Assembly: GCA_018882545.1 (NCBI GenBank)
Contig: VERS01000042.1
Location: 1 to 9,329 of the forward strand
Source of the DNA: Mycobacterium sp.
GTDB lineage: Bacteria; Actinomycetota; Actinomycetes; Mycobacteriales; Mycobacteriaceae
Direction of reading: 5' to 3'
DNA: 9,329 bases
The notes under the pieces are model-generated. The model saw only the letters and a program-made list of their open reading frames with translations. It searched no databases and had not been told where the DNA came from. The position numbers and the translations under genes were made by a program. Positions 1 to 7,786 of this stretch are shown here, in pieces; the first letter of the stretch is position 1; every line of letters begins with the position of its first letter.

Positions 1-399
1 GCGGTGCACCGCGCCGACGCCGCGCTGGCACTCGGTGAGGCCTTCTCGATCGAACCCGGGGTGGCTGCCGACGGCATCACCGAGTATCTCGAGCGGGTCG
101 CCATCCGGGCCAACGCCGAAGGGCCCGGTTGGGGTGACCGCCCGCTCGGCGACGGCCAGTCGCTGCACCTGCATGCCACCGACGTCGGTTCCGGTGCCGT
201 CGGGGAGTGGACCGTCCTGGGCCGAGGCGACGGCATTGCCGTCGACCACGAGCACGGCAAGGCCACCGCAGCCCTCCGCGGACCCGCCCGGGACCTGCTG
301 CTGGCGCTGGTTCGCCGCGGCGGTGCGGCAGAGTTGGGGTTGGAGATGTTCGGCGACCACGGTGTGTGGGACACCTGGTTGGCCCGCACCCCGTTTTGA
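1..399 (+). CDS. Mycothiol-dependent maleylpyruvate isomerase-family protein, C-terminal part (5' truncated)
   Basis: This is the 3' end of a gene that begins before the window; the frame is open from base 1 to the TGA at 397-399, giving 132 residues. The visible part starts AVHRADAALALG, a histidine/arginine/aspartate motif typical of the family I recognise as mycothiol-dependent maleylpyruvate isomerase-like (TIGR03083/MDMPI_C type), and ends with the usual C-terminal alpha/beta domain: LHLHATD, a GEWTV strand, a DLLLALVRR helix and a final W-D-x-W near the C-terminus. Full-length relatives are about 200-260 residues, so roughly half is seen; the N-terminal DinB-like metal-binding domain lies outside. 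Members are cytosolic and use mycothiol or have unknown substrates, so the exact reaction cannot be stated. An internal GTG at base 4 is not the true start. The lycopene cyclase follows after 28 bases on the same strand, suggesting co-transcription. Confidence 0.75.
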   Translation, partial: AVHRADAALALGEAFSIEPGVAADGITEYLERVAIRANAEGPGWGDRPLGDGQSLHLHATDVGSGAVGEWTVLGRGDGIAVDHEHGKATAALRGPARDLLLALVRRGGAAELGLEMFGDHGVWDTWLARTPF

Positions 400-416
400 C
401 GCCGGGGCTGTCAGTT

Positions 417-422
417 AGGAGG
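417..422 (+). promoter_or_regulatory. Shine-Dalgarno AGGAGG fixing the lycopene cyclase GTG start
   Basis: A perfect AGGAGG lies 5 bases before the GTG at 428-430. It decides the start of the cyclase gene, which would otherwise be uncertain because the initiation codon is GTG. Confidence 0.85.
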
Positions 423-427
423 TTCGT

Positions 428-1642
428 GTGACAAGGCCTCCGGTGAGTCCTGCGCTCGACGCCGATGTGGTCATCGCGGGCGCGGGGCTCTCCGGTCTGT
501 CGCTCGCGGTGGCCCTGCTCGACGCGGGCCTGCCCGACGACGCCCGCGTCGTGCTCGTCGATCCCCGCGAAACGCTGAGCGGGGAAGATCGCACCTGGTG
601 TTTCTTCGATGTTGTGCCACACGCGTTCGAGTCCGCGATCACCCATCGCTGGAGTCGGTGGCGCGTCCGCAACGGCGTCCACGAGGTGACCCGGTCTGCG
701 CCGGGAGTCGCCTACTGCAGGATCCCCGGCGAGCGCTTCTACGCCCTGGCCCTCGAACGCCTCGCCGCCGCGAGCCGGCGCGTCGAGATCGTGCGCGGCG
801 AGACCGTCGAGAGCTTCTCCGGCCGTGGTGCCCACGTCGACGTGCACACCGGCGCGGGAGTGCTGCGGGCGCGTCTGGCGATGGACTCGCGGCCGCCGTC
901 GCTGACGCATGCAACCGATGAGGGAAAAGACGTCCACCTGTTGCAGCACTTCCGCGGTCGCATCGTTCGCAGCGCCGAGGCCGTCTTCGGGGTCGACACC
1001 GCAACCCTCATGGACTTCGACGTCTCACAGGACGACGGCATCCACTTCATCTACGTGCTGCCGCTCGATGCCCATACGGCGCTCGTCGAGAGCACCTTCT
1101 TCACCGCCCGACTGCTGCCCGACGCCGTGTATGAGACGGCCATCGAGAGCTGGCTGACACGGCGACATCCCGGCGCGGTGTTCCAGACGATCTCCCACGA
1201 GCGCGGGGTGATTCCGATGACGACGAAACCCTTTGACGCGTGGCCGAATCCACGAATTGTCGCCATCGGCACCGCGGGTGGGCATGTGAAGCCGTCGAGC
1301 GGGTATGCGTTTCTGGCGGTGCAGCGCTTCGTCCAGGAGTTTGCACCGCGGGTGGTTCACGCACTGCGGGTCGGCGGACTCGCCGAGCCACCTGCCGCGC
1401 GGAGCCCGCGCACCACAGCACTCGACACCATCTTCCTGTCATATCTGCGCAGTTGCCCTGATCGTGCGCCGGACACCTTCTACCGACTGTTCGAGCGGGT
1501 GCCGCCCGGGGTGCTGGTCCGGTTCCTCTCCGACACCGGAACGCTCGCCGACGATCTGACGGTCATGGCCAAGAGTGACTCCCCGCGACTGGCGCTGGAG
1601 GCCATTCGCGCGACCCCCCTGGTACGGCGTGGAAAGCGGTAG
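428..1642 (+). CDS. crtY: Lycopene cyclase, CrtY-type FAD-dependent flavoprotein
   Basis: A 404-residue protein of the CrtY/CrtL lycopene cyclase family, which cyclises the psi-ends of lycopene to beta-rings in carotenoid synthesis, probably at the membrane surface. Seen: an N-terminal Rossmann FAD motif GAGLSG (18-23) with the acidic residue D45 at the end of strand 2; RTWCFFD (55-61), matching the family's HTWxF block; IPGERFY; a QHFRGR block; MDFDVSQ; and GTAGGHVKPSSGYAF (281-295), the FAD-contacting C-terminal signature. The catalytic-acid region, usually FLEET or similar, reads LVESTFF here with E221 as the likely acid. Length is slightly above the usual 380-390. The GTG start is set by AGGAGG. 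No other carotenoid genes (crtE, crtB, crtI) are in the window. The 3' end overlaps the next gene. A related flavoprotein acting on another polyene cannot be excluded. Confidence 0.85.
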   Translation: MTRPPVSPALDADVVIAGAGLSGLSLAVALLDAGLPDDARVVLVDPRETLSGEDRTWCFFDVVPHAFESAITHRWSRWRVRNGVHEVTRSAPGVAYCRIPGERFYALALERLAAASRRVEIVRGETVESFSGRGAHVDVHTGAGVLRARLAMDSRPPSLTHATDEGKDVHLLQHFRGRIVRSAEAVFGVDTATLMDFDVSQDDGIHFIYVLPLDAHTALVESTFFTARLLPDAVYETAIESWLTRRHPGAVFQTISHERGVIPMTTKPFDAWPNPRIVAIGTAGGHVKPSSGYAFLAVQRFVQEFAPRVVHALRVGGLAEPPAARSPRTTALDTIFLSYLRSCPDRAPDTFYRLFERVPPGVLVRFLSDTGTLADDLTVMAKSDSPRLALEAIRATPLVRRGKR

Positions 1643-3320
1643 TCCCAGCCGGACTCCGCCGGGGTGGCAGCAGGGGACGCGGAAGCCGAGGGCAAAGAGC
1701 GTATTCGGCCGATCTGCCGTCAGCCGCGCGACGGGGGCGGCCCTGGTTGCGCTGATCGGCGTCGCCGCGACGGTCAGCGGCTGCTCGGCCGGGGACGGAC
1801 CGGCCGTCGCGGACCGCCCATCACCCCTCATCCCGAAGCCCGCGGAAGTCGAGTGGAGCGAAGGTCCCGGTTTCGTGGTGACACCGCAAACCCGCATCCT
1901 GGTGTCACCCGGAAACGAGGCGGCACTGCGGGTCGGCCGGATGCTGTCGTCGTTCATCGGACAGTCCGTCGCGGATGATCCCCCCGCCGTGGAAGCACTG
2001 GCCGACACCGACGGCGAGGGCTCGATCCAGTTGGTGGTGGACGACACCGGTGACGCTGAGCGGGAGGGCTACCGGCTCGAGGTTACCGCTGGGCGCATCG
2101 TGATCTCGGCCACCGATCCGGCCGGCTTGTTCTACGGCGTTGTGTCGCTGCGCCAGTTGCTGCCGCCCTTCCTCGAATGGCGAGGGCTGCTCCCGGGCAA
2201 GGGCGGTCCGGTTACCGCGCCGGCCGTGCGTATCTCCGACCGGCCCCGGTACCAGTGGCGCGGGATGATGCTTGACGTCGCCCGTCATTTCCTGCCGGTG
2301 CCCGAGGTGAAGCGGTTCATCGACTACCTGGCGCTCTACAAGCTCAACCGGCTGCACCTGCACCTCACCGATGACCAGGGCTGGCGCATCGAGATCAAGT
2401 CCTGGCCGAAGCTGGCGACCGTGGGCGGCAGTACGGCCGTCGGTGGCGATCCGGGCGGCTACTACACCCAGGATCAGTATCGCGACATCGTGGCCTACGC
2501 CGCCGAGCGGTTCATCGCGGTCATCCCGGAGATCGACCTGCCGTCACATGTCAACGCCGCCCTCGCCTCGTATCCGGAACTGAACTGCGACGGCGAGTCG
2601 CCGCCGCTGTACACCGGGATCGAGGTCGGGTTCAACATGATCTGTCCCGACCGGGAGGTCACCTTCGGCTTCATCGAAGACGTCTTCGGCGAGGTCGCGG
2701 CGATGACCCCGACACCCTGGCTGCATCTCGGCGGTGACGAAGCCAAGACCATGACCGATGAGCAGTACGTCAAGTTCGTGCAGCGGGTGCAGGGCATCGT
2801 GGCGAAGCTGAACAAGACGGTCGTCGGCTGGGACGAGATAGCCTCCACCGCATTGCAACCCGGCGCGATCGTCCAGCACTGGCGGCCCTCCAACGTGCCC
2901 ACACTCGCCGTCGACAAAGGCGCCAAGGTGATTCTGTCGCCGGCCGACCGGATCTATCTCGACCAGAAGTACTCCGATCAGACTCCCATCGGCTTGAACT
3001 GGGCCGCCAACATCAGCGTTTCGGATGCGTACTCCTGGGATCCACGGACGAAGTTCCCGGGCTTGACCGAGGCCGCGATCCTCGGCGTCGAGGCGGCGCT
3101 GTGGTCGGAAACCCTAGTGACGGTGCGCGATTTCGAGTACATGGCGTTTCCCCGGCTGCCGGGCGTGGCGGAGATCGGCTGGTCCAGCGGCGAGGACAGG
3201 CAGTGGAACGAGTACCGGAACCGGTTGGCCGCGCAGGCCGACCGTTGGGCATCGCTCGGGATCAACTACTACCGGTCCGCGGAGGTGCCGTGGCCCGACG
3301 GCCGCCAGCCGGCCCGCTGA
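1629..3320 (+). CDS. Beta-N-acetylhexosaminidase, GH20, predicted lipoprotein
   Basis: An exported glycoside hydrolase that would remove terminal N-acetylglucosamine or N-acetylgalactosamine from chitin-, glycan- or peptidoglycan-derived saccharides. From the GTG at 1629 it has 563 residues: a basic n-region, a hydrophobic stretch (AALVALIGVAATVSG) and lipobox VSGC with C52 as the lipidated cysteine; then an N-terminal GH20b-type domain and the catalytic barrel. Barrel landmarks are RGMMLDVARH, LHLHLTDDQGWR (242-253), VIPEIDLPSH and the catalytic pair D370-E371 in HLGGDEA, with active-site tryptophans in GWDE, QHW and ALWSE. The GH20 call is firm. The start is not: GTG 1629 overlaps the cyclase by 14 bases without a clear RBS, and an in-frame GTG at 1575 would add 18 residues. 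No other ATG, GTG or TTG occurs in frame before the signal peptide. Translation is probably coupled to the cyclase. The natural substrate is unknown. Confidence 0.9.
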   Translation: MESGSPSRTPPGWQQGTRKPRAKSVFGRSAVSRATGAALVALIGVAATVSGCSAGDGPAVADRPSPLIPKPAEVEWSEGPGFVVTPQTRILVSPGNEAALRVGRMLSSFIGQSVADDPPAVEALADTDGEGSIQLVVDDTGDAEREGYRLEVTAGRIVISATDPAGLFYGVVSLRQLLPPFLEWRGLLPGKGGPVTAPAVRISDRPRYQWRGMMLDVARHFLPVPEVKRFIDYLALYKLNRLHLHLTDDQGWRIEIKSWPKLATVGGSTAVGGDPGGYYTQDQYRDIVAYAAERFIAVIPEIDLPSHVNAALASYPELNCDGESPPLYTGIEVGFNMICPDREVTFGFIEDVFGEVAAMTPTPWLHLGGDEAKTMTDEQYVKFVQRVQGIVAKLNKTVVGWDEIASTALQPGAIVQHWRPSNVPTLAVDKGAKVILSPADRIYLDQKYSDQTPIGLNWAANISVSDAYSWDPRTKFPGLTEAAILGVEAALWSETLVTVRDFEYMAFPRLPGVAEIGWSSGEDRQWNEYRNRLAAQADRWASLGINYYRSAEVPWPDGRQPAR

Positions 3321-3325
3321 CGGCC
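3300..3325. terminator. Hairpin between convergent genes, possible bidirectional terminator
   Basis: GGCCGCCAGC (3300-3309) and GCTGACGGCC (3316-3325) form a 10-bp stem with one C/A mismatch and a 6-base loop. The TGA of the hexosaminidase lies in the 3' arm. No T-run follows on either strand, so it is at best a U-tract-less terminator of the kind proposed for mycobacteria. A weaker inverted repeat, GTGACG (3349-3354) and CGTCAC (3366-3371), spans the permease stop codon. Confidence 0.35.
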
Positions 3326-3359
3326 AGCAGTGATCCGACGAAGAAACTGTGACGAACGA

Positions 3360-4793
3360 TCACGCCGTCACCACATCGTTGAGCGCGCTGTGATGACGGC
3401 CCCAGACGAAGTAGAACACCAGCACCACGAAGACCCACGCGGAGAACGCCACCCAGGTGTACCAGTGCAGGCTGAACAGGATGTACCCACACGCCAGAAC
3501 CGACAAGACGGGTGTCACGGGGTAGAGGGGCACCTTGAATCCACGCGGTAGGTCCGGTTCACGCACCCGCAGGATGACCACGCCGACGGAGACGACGATG
3601 AACGCGACCAGGGTGCCGATGGACACCATGTCGGCCAGGTAGTCCAGTGGGACGAAGCCGGCGAGAATGCTGATCACGACCGCGACGATGATGGTGTTGT
3701 TCACCGGCGTCTGGCTGCGTGGGTGGACCTTGGCGAACATCGGGGGCAGCAGACCGTCACGGCCCATGGCGAACAGGATTCGGGTCTGGCCGTACAGGAC
3801 CACCAGGGTGACCGAGAATATGGAGATCACCGCACCGGCCGCCAGGACCGTGCCCCAGTATTGAGTTGAGGTGACCTTGTCGAGGATGGTGGCCAGGCCG
3901 GCTTCCTGGCCCTTGAAATCCTGCCAGGGCTGAGCGCCGAGTGCGGCTACGGTGACCAACACGTACACCGTCGTCACGGTCACCAGTGCACCCAAAATCG
4001 CCCGGGGCATATTCTTCTGGGGATCCTTGACTTCATCACCCGCGGTGGACACCGCATCCAGGCCGATGTATGAGAAGAAGATCGTGCCGGCAGCCACGCT
4101 GATTCCGGCGACGCCGAAGGGCGCGAACTCGGCGAACCGGTCGGCGTCGAAGGCGGTGAAGGCGATGACGGCGAACATCGCCAGCACGCTCAGCTTGATC
4201 AGCACCATGACGGTGTTGACCTTCGCCGACTCGCTGGCTCCGCGGATGAGAAGGAGGGCGCACAACCAGACCAACACGACAGCGGGAAGGTTGATGATCC
4301 CCGGCGATGCCTCACCCCACGGCGCAGCGGAAAGGGCCTGGGGCAGATGATGGCCGAAGAAATTGTCGAGTAGTTTGTTGACGTACTGACTCCAGCCCAC
4401 CGCAACCGCGGCGGCGGACACGCCGTATTCGAGCAGCAGGCACGCCGCCACACCCATGGCAACCAGCTCGCCGAGGGTCGTGTAGGCGTAGGAGTAGGTG
4501 GACCCCGAAACCGGCACGGCCGAGGCGAGTTCGGCGTAGCAGACCGCGGCAAGCCCGGCAGCGATCCCGGCGATCACGAATGAAGCAATTACTCCGGGAC
4601 CGGCCTCGGGAACCGCCACGGACAGCACGAAGAAGATGCCGGTGCCGACGGTGGCGCCCACACCGAACAGCGTCAGTTGGAACACCCCGATGCTGCGCTT
4701 GAGGCTATCGGAGGCGCCGTGGGCCACGGGCGCACCGATGACGGGCCGTCGCCGCAGCATCTGCTGCGTCAGGCCGATTGACGGGGCCGCCAT
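3360..4793 (-). CDS. APC-superfamily amino acid permease (cationic amino acid transporter-like)
   Basis: A 477-residue polytopic membrane protein of the amino acid-polyamine-organocation superfamily, closest in feel to the bacterial CAT group (YfnA/ApcT-like) that imports amino acids by proton symport. Seen: a short cytosolic N-terminus; the unwound TM1 motif GVGATVGTGI (44-53); SGSTYSYAYTTLGE in TM3; TM6 motif FFSYIGLDAVST (from 239) followed by DEVKDPQKNMP; and FAMGRDGLLP after TM8. There are about 12 hydrophobic helices, ending in an aromatic-rich segment and a short polar tail. The start is the ATG at 4791-4793 because AGGAGGTG sits just upstream; a longer frame to 4877 has no RBS. The gene diverges from cphA and converges on the hexosaminidase gene. 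Substrate cannot be read from sequence; proximity to cyanophycin genes makes arginine or aspartate worth testing, which is inference. Confidence 0.88.
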   Translation of the reverse strand: MAAPSIGLTQQMLRRRPVIGAPVAHGASDSLKRSIGVFQLTLFGVGATVGTGIFFVLSVAVPEAGPGVIASFVIAGIAAGLAAVCYAELASAVPVSGSTYSYAYTTLGELVAMGVAACLLLEYGVSAAAVAVGWSQYVNKLLDNFFGHHLPQALSAAPWGEASPGIINLPAVVLVWLCALLLIRGASESAKVNTVMVLIKLSVLAMFAVIAFTAFDADRFAEFAPFGVAGISVAAGTIFFSYIGLDAVSTAGDEVKDPQKNMPRAILGALVTVTTVYVLVTVAALGAQPWQDFKGQEAGLATILDKVTSTQYWGTVLAAGAVISIFSVTLVVLYGQTRILFAMGRDGLLPPMFAKVHPRSQTPVNNTIIVAVVISILAGFVPLDYLADMVSIGTLVAFIVVSVGVVILRVREPDLPRGFKVPLYPVTPVLSVLACGYILFSLHWYTWVAFSAWVFVVLVFYFVWGRHHSALNDVVTA

Positions 4794-4796
4794 CTG

Positions 4797-4804
4797 CACC
4801 TCCT
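4797..4804 (-). promoter_or_regulatory. Shine-Dalgarno AGGAGGTG for the permease
   Basis: On the minus strand AGGAGGTG ends 3 bases before the ATG at 4793-4791. It rules out the longer upstream start at 4877. Confidence 0.85.
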
Positions 4805-4817
4805 GGATCGGGTGAAA

Positions 4818-4830
4818 GCTGATTATCAGC
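4818..4830. promoter_or_regulatory. Perfect palindrome GCTGATTATCAGC, candidate operator over the permease -10
   Basis: Two 6-base arms, GCTGAT and ATCAGC, flank a single T. Read on the minus strand the core contains GATAAT (4827-4822), five of six matches to the TATAAT -10 consensus, 28 bases upstream of the permease ATG. A bound regulator would therefore cover the -10 element. No good -35 lies at 16-18 bases, which is common in actinobacterial promoters. The regulator cannot be named from this motif. Confidence 0.45.
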
Positions 4831-5035
4831 CCTAACCGCCCGGCTCGCCTGTCGAACGCCCGCGCCCCGGTCGCCATCGAGGCGGTCGCAGCGCGTCACG
4901 TCAGCGCAGGCAAGCCCGCCCGACCCCGGTGGCGTCATGCGGCTGATCGCAGGTTGGAGTACGTTCCATTGCGTTGGGCGGCTGTAGTCCGACCGCTCCG
5001 TATGCAGATGCTCGACGCGTGATGAGGATGCCGCC

Positions 5036-7786
5036 ATGAATATCGACTCCCTCTCGGTTTACGTCGGTCCGAACGTTCATGCGCGCGAGGCCGTAATCCG
5101 GCTCAAGGTGGACGTCAAGCCGAGTTATGCCGAATCCCTCAAGGACCTGGGGGCGGAGGTGATCGACCGATTGGCAGCGGTGCTCCCCGGGCTTGCGCGC
5201 GAACAGGGCGAGTGGCTTGCCGCACTGCGGGCCGGTGCGGCACTGTCCGTCGGCGATCTGGTCGGCAAACTCGCGTTGGCGCTCCAACATGCCGCCGGCA
5301 TCGACGGCACACTGGCGTGGTCGGGGCCGACGGGTCATCCGGACGTCGTCGAGGTGTTCTACAGCTACGGCCACGAGGACACCGGCATCGAGGCAGGCGA
5401 GGTCGCCTGCGACATGCTCGCGGCCATCGCCAGGCACGCCCAGGATGGCGAGGAGGGGTCACCCGACCTGCACAAGGATGTCAATGACTTCCTGGCCTAC
5501 GCCGACCGGCGTTCCCTGGGACCCTCGGCCATGGAGCTGGTGCGTGCGGCCCGGGCCCGCGACATTCCGGTCTACCGGCTCAACGACGCCAGCCTGATCC
5601 AGGTCGGCCAGGGCAAATACCAGCAGCGGATCGAGGCGGCGCTGACGTCGAAGACCTCGCATATCGCCGTGGAAATCGCGTCGGACAAGAACCTCGCCAA
5701 CAGCCTGCTCGCCGATCTCGGCCTGCCGGTGCCGAGGCAGAAGCTGGTCTACAGCGTGGATGAGGCGATCCGGGCGGCCGAGCGGATCGGTTACCCCGTG
5801 GTCGTCAAGCCCCTCGACGGCAACCACGGCCGCGGCGTCACCGTCGACATCGCCGGCGAGGACGGTATCGCGGCCGCCTTCGAGACCGCCGATGCCGAAG
5901 GGTCGGCCGTGGTGGTGGAGACCATGCTTCGCGGCGACGACCACCGGCTGCTGGTGGTCAACGGCCAACTCGTCGCCGCCGCGCGCCGGGTGCCCGGTCA
6001 TGTGAAGGGCGACGGGCAGCACACCATCGCCGAGCTGGTGGACATCGTCAACCAGGATCCGCGTCGCGGCGTCGGGCATGAAAACGTGCTCACCCGGCTC
6101 GAATTCGATGCTCAGGCCGAAAGCTTGCTGGCCGAAAAGGGCTACACCGCAGAGACGGTCCCCGCCGACGGCGAGGAGGTCTATCTGCGAAGGACCGCGA
6201 ACATCTCCACCGGCGGCACCGCGGTGGATGTCACCGACACGATCCATCCCGACAACAAGCTGATGGCCGAGCGGGCGATCGGGGCGATCGGGCTTGACGT
6301 CGGCGCCGTGGACTTCCTGACCACCGACATCACCAAGAGCTACCGCGAGACCGGCGGCGGCATTTGCGAGATCAATGCCGGACCCGGACTGCGCATGCAC
6401 ATCGCGCCGTCGGAGGGCACGCCGCGCGATGTGGGCGGGGCGATCATGGACATGCTCTTCCCGCCGGGCACCCAGGCGCGAATTCCCATCGCCGCCCTGA
6501 CCGGAACCAACGGCAAGACCACCTGCGCGCGGATGCTGGCGCACATCCTCAAAATGGCGGGTCACGTCGTCGGGCAGACCTCGACCGACGCCGTGGTGAT
6601 CGACGGCAACGTGACCGTGAAGGGCGATATGACCGGGCCGCTGTCGGCCAATATGGTGCTGCGCGATCCCTCGGTGGACATCGCGGTCCTGGAGACGGCG
6701 CGCGGTGGCATCGTCCGCTCCGGCCTGGGCTACAACTTCTGCGACGTCGGCGCGGTGCTCAACGTCGCTTCCGACCACCTGGGCCTCGGCGGCGTCGACA
6801 CCCTCGACGACCTTGCCCGGGTGAAACGAGTTGTCGCCGAAGTCACCCGCGGCACGGTGGTGCTCAACGCCGACAACGAACACACCCTCAAAATGGCGGC
6901 CTTCTCCCCCGCCAGTCAGGTCATGTACGTGACGCGCAACCCGGAGCATGAACTGGTGCGCGAACACATCCGGCTGGGCAAACCCGCGATCGTTCTCGAG
7001 CAGGGGCTCAACGGCGAACAGATCGTCATCTACGACAACGGCAGACAGATGCCGCTGATGTGGACCCATCTCATCCCGGCGACGCTGGAGGGCAAGGCGC
7101 TGCACAACGTCGAAAACGCGATGTTCGCCGCCGGCATGGCCTATGCGCTCGGCAAGACGCTGGACCAGGTCCGCACCGGACTGCGCACCTTCGACACCAG
7201 TTTCTTCCAAAGCCCGGGGCGGATGAACGTCTTCGACGAACACGGCTTCCGGGTGATCCTGGACTACGGACACAACGAGGCAGCGGTGGGAGCCATGATC
7301 GACGTGGTCGACCGGCTCAAGCCGCGCGGACGCCGGATCGTCGGCGTGACCTGCCCAGGCGACCGGCGCGATGAGGACGTCGCGGCGATCGCGGCCAGGG
7401 TCGCCGGCCACTTCGACGCCTACATCTGCCACCGCGACGACAATCTGCGCGATCGCGAGCCCGACGAAATCCCCAAGCTGATGCGGGCCGCCCTGATCGC
7501 CGAAGGCGTCGCGCCCGAGGACATCACCATCATCGAAGAGGAGGACAAGGCCCTCGACGCCGCACTTTCCCAGGCGCAACCCGACGATCTGGTGTTGTTC
7601 TTCTGCGATGGGATCACCCGCTGCTGGAAGCGGATCGTCCACTTCACCCCGACATTCACCGCGCCCGGGCCCCAACCCGTCGCACAGCGTCTGGCAGCAT
7701 CCACCTTCGGCGTTCCCGAAGGCTTCGTTCTCGCCTCGGATGATCGCGGAGTGCTGATCGTTCCGGCGAATGACAGGGAGACATGA
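5036..7786 (+). CDS. cphA: Cyanophycin synthetase (ATP-dependent Asp/Arg polymerase)
   Basis: A 916-residue three-domain enzyme that builds cyanophycin (multi-L-arginyl-poly-L-aspartate) in the cytoplasm, adding Asp to the backbone and Arg to its beta-carboxyl with two ATP. Domains: N-terminal about 1-160; ATP-grasp about 165-480 with VVVKPLDGNHGRGV (K258), DDHRLLVVNG, the metal-binding E445-I-N447 and GLRMHIAPSEG; and a Mur ligase-like domain with P-loop GTNGKTT (490-496), LETARGG (E553 on), DHLGLGG (580 on), SPGRMN (726-731) and DYGHN (743-747). Length agrees with CphA (about 870-920). The intact P-loop favours the Asp+Arg CphA1 type over CphA2, whose Mur-like domain is degenerate. The N-domain lacks the HxxEH block I recall from CphA1 proteins: DLVGK occupies residues 74-78. 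Start: ATG 5036 with GAGG 8 bases upstream. It overlaps the cyanophycinase by 4 bases. Confidence 0.95.
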   Translation: MNIDSLSVYVGPNVHAREAVIRLKVDVKPSYAESLKDLGAEVIDRLAAVLPGLAREQGEWLAALRAGAALSVGDLVGKLALALQHAAGIDGTLAWSGPTGHPDVVEVFYSYGHEDTGIEAGEVACDMLAAIARHAQDGEEGSPDLHKDVNDFLAYADRRSLGPSAMELVRAARARDIPVYRLNDASLIQVGQGKYQQRIEAALTSKTSHIAVEIASDKNLANSLLADLGLPVPRQKLVYSVDEAIRAAERIGYPVVVKPLDGNHGRGVTVDIAGEDGIAAAFETADAEGSAVVVETMLRGDDHRLLVVNGQLVAAARRVPGHVKGDGQHTIAELVDIVNQDPRRGVGHENVLTRLEFDAQAESLLAEKGYTAETVPADGEEVYLRRTANISTGGTAVDVTDTIHPDNKLMAERAIGAIGLDVGAVDFLTTDITKSYRETGGGICEINAGPGLRMHIAPSEGTPRDVGGAIMDMLFPPGTQARIPIAALTGTNGKTTCARMLAHILKMAGHVVGQTSTDAVVIDGNVTVKGDMTGPLSANMVLRDPSVDIAVLETARGGIVRSGLGYNFCDVGAVLNVASDHLGLGGVDTLDDLARVKRVVAEVTRGTVVLNADNEHTLKMAAFSPASQVMYVTRNPEHELVREHIRLGKPAIVLEQGLNGEQIVIYDNGRQMPLMWTHLIPATLEGKALHNVENAMFAAGMAYALGKTLDQVRTGLRTFDTSFFQSPGRMNVFDEHGFRVILDYGHNEAAVGAMIDVVDRLKPRGRRIVGVTCPGDRRDEDVAAIAARVAGHFDAYICHRDDNLRDREPDEIPKLMRAALIAEGVAPEDITIIEEEDKALDAALSQAQPDDLVLFFCDGITRCWKRIVHFTPTFTAPGPQPVAQRLAASTFGVPEGFVLASDDRGVLIVPANDRET
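7771..7786 (+). promoter_or_regulatory. ATGA stop/start overlap with RBS, coupling cphA to the cyanophycinase
   Basis: AGGGAG (7775-7780) precedes ATG 7783-7785, which overlaps the cphA TGA (7784-7786). An in-frame TGA at 7771-7773 excludes any earlier start, and no ATG, GTG or TTG follows before the conserved domain, so the cyanophycinase start is fixed. Coupled or reinitiated translation is expected. Confidence 0.85.

Larger units (their letters stand above)
4794..5035. other. Divergent intergenic region between the permease and cphA
   Basis: These 242 bases separate two divergently transcribed genes and must hold both promoters. On the permease side lie the RBS and a 13-bp palindrome with a -10-like core. 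On the cphA side a GAGG (5024-5027) sits 8 bases before the ATG, but I see no convincing -35/-10 pair. Two weak motifs are present: GCTGAT (4942-4947), matching half of the palindrome, and TGGA-N6-TCCA (4955-4968). I see no credible small gene, tRNA or known riboswitch; open frames crossing here are extensions of shadow frames. Confidence 0.6.

Noticed and set aside
4794..4877. A longer N-terminus for the permease, starting at 4877
   Set aside because: AGGAGGTG directly before the ATG at 4793 and the normal length of APC proteins support the shorter start.
4794..5035. Riboswitch or small RNA in the divergent region
   Set aside because: Apart from the short palindrome I see no conserved riboswitch core or long stem structure.
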